Assembly: GCA_017958745.1 (NCBI GenBank) | Contig: JAGDCC010000031.1 | Span: 1-33,851 of the forward strand | Direction of reading: 5' to 3' | Origin: a bacterium | GTDB lineage: Bacteria; Patescibacteriota; Dojkabacteria; SC72 | Length of the DNA stretch: 33,851 nt | In this document: in pieces, positions 29,968 through 33,851 of the stretch | Position numbering within the stretch: the stretch's first letter is position 1 | Layout: every line of letters starts with the position of its first letter | Notes under the pieces: generated by a model | Database searches by the model: none | Told to the model about the DNA's origin: nothing | What the model saw: the letters and a program-made list of their open reading frames with translations, nothing else | Translations under genes and position numbers: made by a program

Positions 29968-31127
29968 TTTTTCTTTATTAGCCAGAGCAACTCTTTGACT
30001 TTGTTATTTCTGCTACTAAGATTTCTTGATCCTCTGTAGGTATTATACTCTTGTTCAAACAGTTCCCATTTTCCATGTCTAGATACGATTTCTTGGAATT
30101 TCTCTATTGGTATAATTCCCTCGTTATTATATGAAATTAGAATATATTTTGCTTTAGTATCTCTTATTAAATCATCCATAGCTTGTTCTGCAGGAATTGT
30201 CTTATTGTAAGCTGAGCGTTGCCAATCTTTTGATATACCACTTACACCGTCCTGGATATCTATTGGTTTTCCACCATTGATAATGTTTAACATAAAGTAA
30301 TTCGAGCCATATGGGTGTTGGTTATATGGAGGGTCATAATAGGCTAAATCAACAGGTTCTAACTTATTGATTAAAGTATTTATGTCCTCGCAGTAAACGA
30401 TAGTTTCGTTCTCTATATCTGCAAAAATAGGTGTTTCTAGTATTATCTCTCCTTTTATTCTTGTTAATGCATTTTCACCAGCACCTCCGAAATGACCTAT
30501 ACCATCTTTTTTATGAAAACCCTTAAATACTCCTGAAGTGTTATTGTGAATAGAAGCTTTTATGATAAGTTGGGCGAGGCAATATAAGCGTAAATCTTCA
30601 TCAATATCGTGGTCTATCATGTATCTGATCTTATCTATTATTCGAGCATTCTTATTGGTATAGAAAACTCTTTCTCCCTGCTTGATATCGTTATCGTTTT
30701 TTGGTGCATAATTATTTGTAATGAAGTAGTCAGATTTTGTTTTTTTTAACTTATTTGCATTAAGATAATCAATAGCTTCGTTCAGCCTTTTTAAATCTAC
30801 TTCGGATTTATTTGTTAGATAAGCTGTGTTTACCGTCTTTGCATATTGCTCAAAATCGTTAGATATAAGTTTTGTTGTATGATATTTCAACAATCTTGCT
30901 ACTACACCACTTCCAGAAAATCCATCAAGTGCAGTTATCTTGTCTTTATTTAAACGTTTTTTGACTTCTAAGATACAGCTGTCTATAAATGGTAATAATT
31001 TCCTTTTATTTCCGAGATAAGTTATTAGATGAGAAATAAAGTACTGACTGTTAAAATCTGGAGATGTTCCTAACGCTGTGTCATCAAATAAGCATAATGT
31101 TTGGATATTTGCTTTATTTTTTGTCAT
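29964..31127 (-). CDS. D12-class DNA adenine-N6 methyltransferase of the RM pair
   Basis: The protein has 387 residues. Motif order fits the alpha (D12) class of N6-adenine methylases: motif X YLGNKRKLL (37-45), motif I DGFSGSG (68-74, SAM binding) and motif IV DPPY (265-268, catalytic) in YYDPPYNQHPYGSNYF. The target-recognition region lies between I and IV. It should protect the host from the neighbouring EcoRI-type nuclease. Canonical M.EcoRI, as I recall it, has a different motif arrangement, so this may be an unusual nuclease-methylase combination. It is transcribed towards the nuclease gene and starts 43 bases beyond the 3' end of tRNA-Ser. A TACAAC five bases before the ATG is a weak -10. 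Confidence 0.88.
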   Translation of the reverse strand: MTKNKANIQTLCLFDDTALGTSPDFNSQYFISHLITYLGNKRKLLPFIDSCILEVKKRLNKDKITALDGFSGSGVVARLLKYHTTKLISNDFEQYAKTVNTAYLTNKSEVDLKRLNEAIDYLNANKLKKTKSDYFITNNYAPKNDNDIKQGERVFYTNKNARIIDKIRYMIDHDIDEDLRLYCLAQLIIKASIHNNTSGVFKGFHKKDGIGHFGGAGENALTRIKGEIILETPIFADIENETIVYCEDINTLINKLEPVDLAYYDPPYNQHPYGSNYFMLNIINGGKPIDIQDGVSGISKDWQRSAYNKTIPAEQAMDDLIRDTKAKYILISYNNEGIIPIEKFQEIVSRHGKWELFEQEYNTYRGSRNLSSRNNKVKELLWLIKKN

Positions 31128-31170
31128 GTGATGTTGTATCTAAAACAAATAAACATGCTTTTGGATAAAA

Positions 31171-31260
31171 CGGAGAAGGAGGGATTCGAACCCTCGGCAG
31201 GCTTTAATGACCCGCGACTCGTTAGCAGTGAGTTCCTTTCGACCACTCAGGCACCTCTCC
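31171..31260 (-). tRNA. tRNA-Ser(GCU)
   Basis: About 90 nt with a long variable arm. The acceptor stem GGAGAGG pairs with CTTCTCC (one G-U), with discriminator G at 31171. The D-arm is GCCTGAGTGGTCGAAAGGA, the T-arm contains GGTTCGAATCC, and the anticodon GCT lies at 31226-31224. It reads AGC/AGU codons. CCA is not encoded. Confidence 0.95.
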
Positions 31261-31272
31261 ATAACAGACCTT

Positions 31273-31278
31273 ATTATA
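31273..31278 (-). promoter_or_regulatory. -10 box of tRNA-Ser
   Basis: TATAAT (31278-31273) lies 12 bases before the mature 5' end of the tRNA, in the 44-base gap behind the RodZ-like gene. The -35 is weak. Confidence 0.4.
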
Positions 31279-31300
31279 TCTTAAATAATGATATTTTGAA

Positions 31301-31320
31301 ACAATTAATTACAATTAATT
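31301..31320. repeat. Perfect 10-bp tandem repeat
   Basis: Two copies of ACAATTAATT lie at the very end of the RodZ-like gene and just beyond it. The second copy encodes the last residues and the stop. It is probably incidental in AT-rich DNA. Confidence 0.7.
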
Positions 31321-32252
31321 AAATTGTCTGTAACATTACAAGACATAACTGCAACATTATCTATATTTTTCCATTCTATTAACTCTCCATTGTAGTAAAG
31401 TTGTGTATCAGAAGGCTTACCGGTTGTTATTTCTAAAGAATTATTAATAATATATTCATAATCGGAAGGTTGTATTATTTGATTGATCTTTTCTTCTCCA
31501 TCTACTTTTAAGTTGACCCATGTTTCAGAATTAATTATTCTTAATGTAATCTTGTTTTCTATAACAACAGGCTCAGGAGGAACAACCTCTTCTTCCTTCT
31601 TGGGTGCATTGTATACAACCTTTCTAGTTTCTACTGTTTCTAAGACATTATTTGTATTTTTCTTTGCTTTTACAGTAATTAAGTTGCTACCTTCTATTAA
31701 TGTGATAGATTTCTCAAAATAACCAGTAGAATCTGTCTCTACAGAAGTATCATTAATATCTATGGAGACACCTTCATCTGTCTTTCCTTTAACAATAACA
31801 GTATTTTCTGTAGTAGTTGTCTCCTTTTCTGTAGGATCATAAATAGTTAGAGTAGGGGGAGTTTGGAACTTCTTTATTTGTAAGAATATATAGAAAATAA
31901 TTCCAAAAGAGAAAAGAATTAATAATAATACGCCAAAAAATTGCGGAGAAGGCATTCTTCTAGTATCTGTAGAATTAATTTTGTTTGAGTAAATTGACTT
32001 AGCTTCTGTATTTTTCTTCTCTGGATTGGATCTTCTATATAAAGCAAGTATCTTATCTACATCCAAATCTAGATATTCTGCATATATTTTTATGAAGCCA
32101 ATAAGAAAGACTTCGTCGCTAAATATAGAGAAATCATCGTTTTCTATTGCATCTAGAAATCTTACTTGTACTTTTGTTTCCGCTGAAACAGTTTCCAAAC
32201 TCTTTCTTAGAGATTTTCTTTTGTTTTTTAAAACTTCTCCTACGGTAAGCAT
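31305..32252 (-). CDS. rodZ: RodZ-like protein: cytoplasmic HTH, one membrane helix, Ig-like and DUF4115-like domains
   Basis: The protein has 315 residues. An N-terminal RodZ-type helix-turn-helix (about 1-73: VGEVLKNKRKSLRKSLETVS ... RFLDAIEND ... FIKIYAEYLDLD) would bind MreB in the cytoplasm. A membrane helix spans about 104-126. Outside come a beta-sandwich resembling a Glucodextran_B/Ig-like unit (about 133-218) and a C-terminal DUF4115-like domain (about 233-315). RodZ organises rod shape and wall growth. The extra Ig-like unit is an architecture I associate with Patescibacteria. It lies 21 bases behind ftsK on the same strand, with its own -10 exactly six bases before the ATG. Confidence 0.85.
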   Translation of the reverse strand: MLTVGEVLKNKRKSLRKSLETVSAETKVQVRFLDAIENDDFSIFSDEVFLIGFIKIYAEYLDLDVDKILALYRRSNPEKKNTEAKSIYSNKINSTDTRRMPSPQFFGVLLLILFSFGIIFYIFLQIKKFQTPPTLTIYDPTEKETTTTENTVIVKGKTDEGVSIDINDTSVETDSTGYFEKSITLIEGSNLITVKAKKNTNNVLETVETRKVVYNAPKKEEEVVPPEPVVIENKITLRIINSETWVNLKVDGEEKINQIIQPSDYEYIINNSLEITTGKPSDTQLYYNGELIEWKNIDNVAVMSCNVTDNLINCN

Positions 32253-32258
32253 TTTGTG

Positions 32259-32264
32259 ATTTTA
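32259..32264 (-). promoter_or_regulatory. Leaderless -10 of the RodZ-like gene
   Basis: TAAAAT (32264-32259) ends six bases before the ATG at 32252, within the gap behind ftsK. No convincing -35 is seen. Confidence 0.35.
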
Positions 32265-32273
32265 CTACAGAAA

Positions 32274-33851
32274 CTAGAAATCATCATCATCTTGGGAAGA
32301 ATCTTTCCCTAAAATTTGGTCTACAGAAGTGACTAGAACTTTTCTTGGTTTTGAGCCTTCTTCTCCGCCAATTGCACCAGCTTCATAGAGTTGGTCTATT
32401 AAACGTGCTGCTTTGTTGTAACCAATCCTCATCTTTCTTTCTAGGAAGGAGGAAGATGCTTTTTGGTTTGCTATTACTATTTCTAATGCTTGCTTAAACT
32501 CTGGATCTCTATCTGCTGATGCTCCTTTAGAATCTCCATCTTTACCTTTTTCTATTGCTGTTGTTAGCTCTTTAGAATATTCTAGATCATCTTCTGATAC
32601 TTGTTCCTTAATCTTGTCTGTAATGTTTACAGTATCCTCTGTAGATGTGTATGTACACTGTATTCTGATAGCTTTAGGCATTGTTTGGTCTACAAATAAC
32701 ATATCTCCGTTTCCAAGAAGTGCTTCTGCGCCTCCATCGTCCAAAATGACACGAGAATCCATAAGTGTTGCAACTGCAAATGCCATTCTTCCAGGAATGT
32801 TTGATTTTATTAAACCTGTGATAACGTTAACCGTAGGCTTCTGTGTTGCTAAGATTAAGTGTATACCAACAGCTCTTCCCATCTGTGCGAGTCTTTGTAT
32901 CTTTGTTTCTACTTCTGCTGCGGATGTAAGCATAAGGTCTGCCATCTCATCTATAACTATGACAATGTATGGCATTGCTGTGTAACCAATCTTTGCATTG
33001 TACTCCGTGAGCTTTTTAACCTGTACTTGCTTGAGCTGTCTGTATCTTCTCATCATTTCGTTAATTGCCCAATCTAATGCGTTTGGTACAAGTTCCATAT
33101 CTGTTATAACTGGTGTCAAAAGGTGAGGAATACCAGCGTAAGCACCCATTTCTACACCCATTTTAGGGTCAACCATGATGAATTTTACTTCATCTGGAGT
33201 TTTAGTCATAAGAAGACCTGCCAAAATTGAGTTGATACCGACAGATTTTCCTGTCCCTGTTGCTCCTGCTACGAGTAGGTGAGGGATTTTTGCTAGGTCT
33301 CGAACGATTGTTTTACCGGTAATGTCCTTTCCAAGAATCATAGGAAGTTCGTATTTGTGTGGATCTTGGTTAAGTTCCATTCTAACTTTTTGTATCATTT
33401 CTCTTGTGTAAACATAGTTTGGAGTAGGGTTAGGGATTTCTATTCCAATATAGGAAGTTCCAGGTATAGGTGCTTCTATTCTTAAGGATGCTGATTGGGA
33501 AGCCAATGCTAATGCTAAATCATTGCTAAGATTCTTAACTTTGGATACTTTTGTACCCATACTGATACTAAGAGAAAATCTAAGAACGGTTGGTCCAACA
33601 GCTATTGCGATAACTTTTGCTTGTATACCAAAGTTTTGTAAAGTTCTTTCTATTATTAATGCTTTTTCTTTGTATAACTTCTCATCCTGCTTTTTAGTTT
33701 CTACTTTTTGTAAAATATCTACACTAGGAAATTCCCAGTTCGTATATTTTGGTTTAGAATCTAGCAATTTGGAATCTGCTTCTATAGCTCCACTGTTGTC
33801 GGTAATCTTTACACTCTCTTGTTGGCGAGGAGATGTAGTTGGTATATTGTC
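32274..33851 (-). CDS. ftsK: FtsK/SpoIIIE DNA translocase (C-terminal part)
   Basis: Partial gene. The frame is open through 28 more codons to the window edge, so the TTG at 33767 is not the start. 525 residues are visible and the membrane N-terminus is outside. The motor shows the alpha domain, then Walker A LLVAGATGTGKSVGIN, the FIMVDPKMGVEMGAYAGIPHL block, Walker B IVIVIDEMADL and ATQKPTVNVITGLIKSNIPGR. A C-terminal gamma winged helix (DRDPEFKQALEIV ... RIGYNKAARLIDQLYEAGAIG) reads orientation sequences. It pumps chromosomal DNA through the division septum. It is upstream of the RodZ-like gene, giving a division/shape cluster. Confidence 0.95.
   Translation of the reverse strand, partial: DNIPTTSPRQQESVKITDNSGAIEADSKLLDSKPKYTNWEFPSVDILQKVETKKQDEKLYKEKALIIERTLQNFGIQAKVIAIAVGPTVLRFSLSISMGTKVSKVKNLSNDLALALASQSASLRIEAPIPGTSYIGIEIPNPTPNYVYTREMIQKVRMELNQDPHKYELPMILGKDITGKTIVRDLAKIPHLLVAGATGTGKSVGINSILAGLLMTKTPDEVKFIMVDPKMGVEMGAYAGIPHLLTPVITDMELVPNALDWAINEMMRRYRQLKQVQVKKLTEYNAKIGYTAMPYIVIVIDEMADLMLTSAAEVETKIQRLAQMGRAVGIHLILATQKPTVNVITGLIKSNIPGRMAFAVATLMDSRVILDDGGAEALLGNGDMLFVDQTMPKAIRIQCTYTSTEDTVNITDKIKEQVSEDDLEYSKELTTAIEKGKDGDSKGASADRDPEFKQALEIVIANQKASSSFLERKMRIGYNKAARLIDQLYEAGAIGGEEGSKPRKVLVTSVDQILGKDSSQDDDDF

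Noticed and set aside
31101-31322. Open frame on + across 31101-31322
   Set aside because: It runs through the tRNA-Ser gene on the other strand and has no protein features.
33765-33767. TTG at 33767 as the ftsK start
   Set aside because: The frame stays open for 28 codons to the window edge, and FtsK proteins have a large N-terminal membrane part.

Overview
The window is AT-rich, very compact, and cut inside a gene at both ends. It is most likely from a Candidate Phyla Radiation (Patescibacteria) bacterium. The evidence is a set of architectures I associate with that group: a DegT-type aminotransferase paired with a FemAB-like transferase, a RodZ-like protein with an extracellular Ig-like insert, and a membrane-anchored double-AAA+ Clp protein behind a small membrane protein. 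TGA ends sufD, so TGA is a stop here, unlike in Gracilibacteria and Absconditabacteria. A reduced gut Bacillota/Mollicutes-like lineage is the main alternative, because the giant surface protein and the sufCDSUB order are also typical of those bacteria.

Layout. Positions 2-11488 (+) hold the 3' part of a giant repeat protein, with 3828 residues visible. It contains seven DUF6273-like modules, nine bacterial Ig-like domains and two InlB_B/CUB-like/MBG-like blocks. Convergent to it are an M15 D,D-carboxypeptidase and a tRNA-dihydrouridine synthase (11531-13403, -). A divergent pair follows on + (13480-16578): a small membrane protein and a membrane-anchored Clp-type ATPase. The complete SUF iron-sulfur operon sufC-D-S-U-B lies at 16582-20923 (-), preceded by a zinc-ribbon membrane protein. 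On + come mutL, the aminotransferase/FemAB pair, a candidate structured RNA, a class B sortase and leuS. An EcoRI-type restriction-modification pair (29284-31127) sits between leuS and tRNA-Ser(GCU). RodZ-like and FtsK genes (-) close the window.

Functions. Most non-housekeeping genes concern the cell surface: the giant adhesin-like protein, wall trimming (M15), peptide-bridge addition (FemAB), protein anchoring (sortase), shape (RodZ) and chromosome translocation at division (FtsK).

The most striking pattern is in the promoters. At eight genes a TATAAT-like -10 box ends 5-6 bases before the ATG, so transcription should begin at or within the start codon. Almost no Shine-Dalgarno sequences are visible. 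The other notable points are the Clp protein with apparently lost pore-loop aromatics, a structured noncoding RNA candidate with its own promoter and terminator, a shortened SufD, and an EcoRI-family nuclease whose stop codon overlaps that of its methylase.
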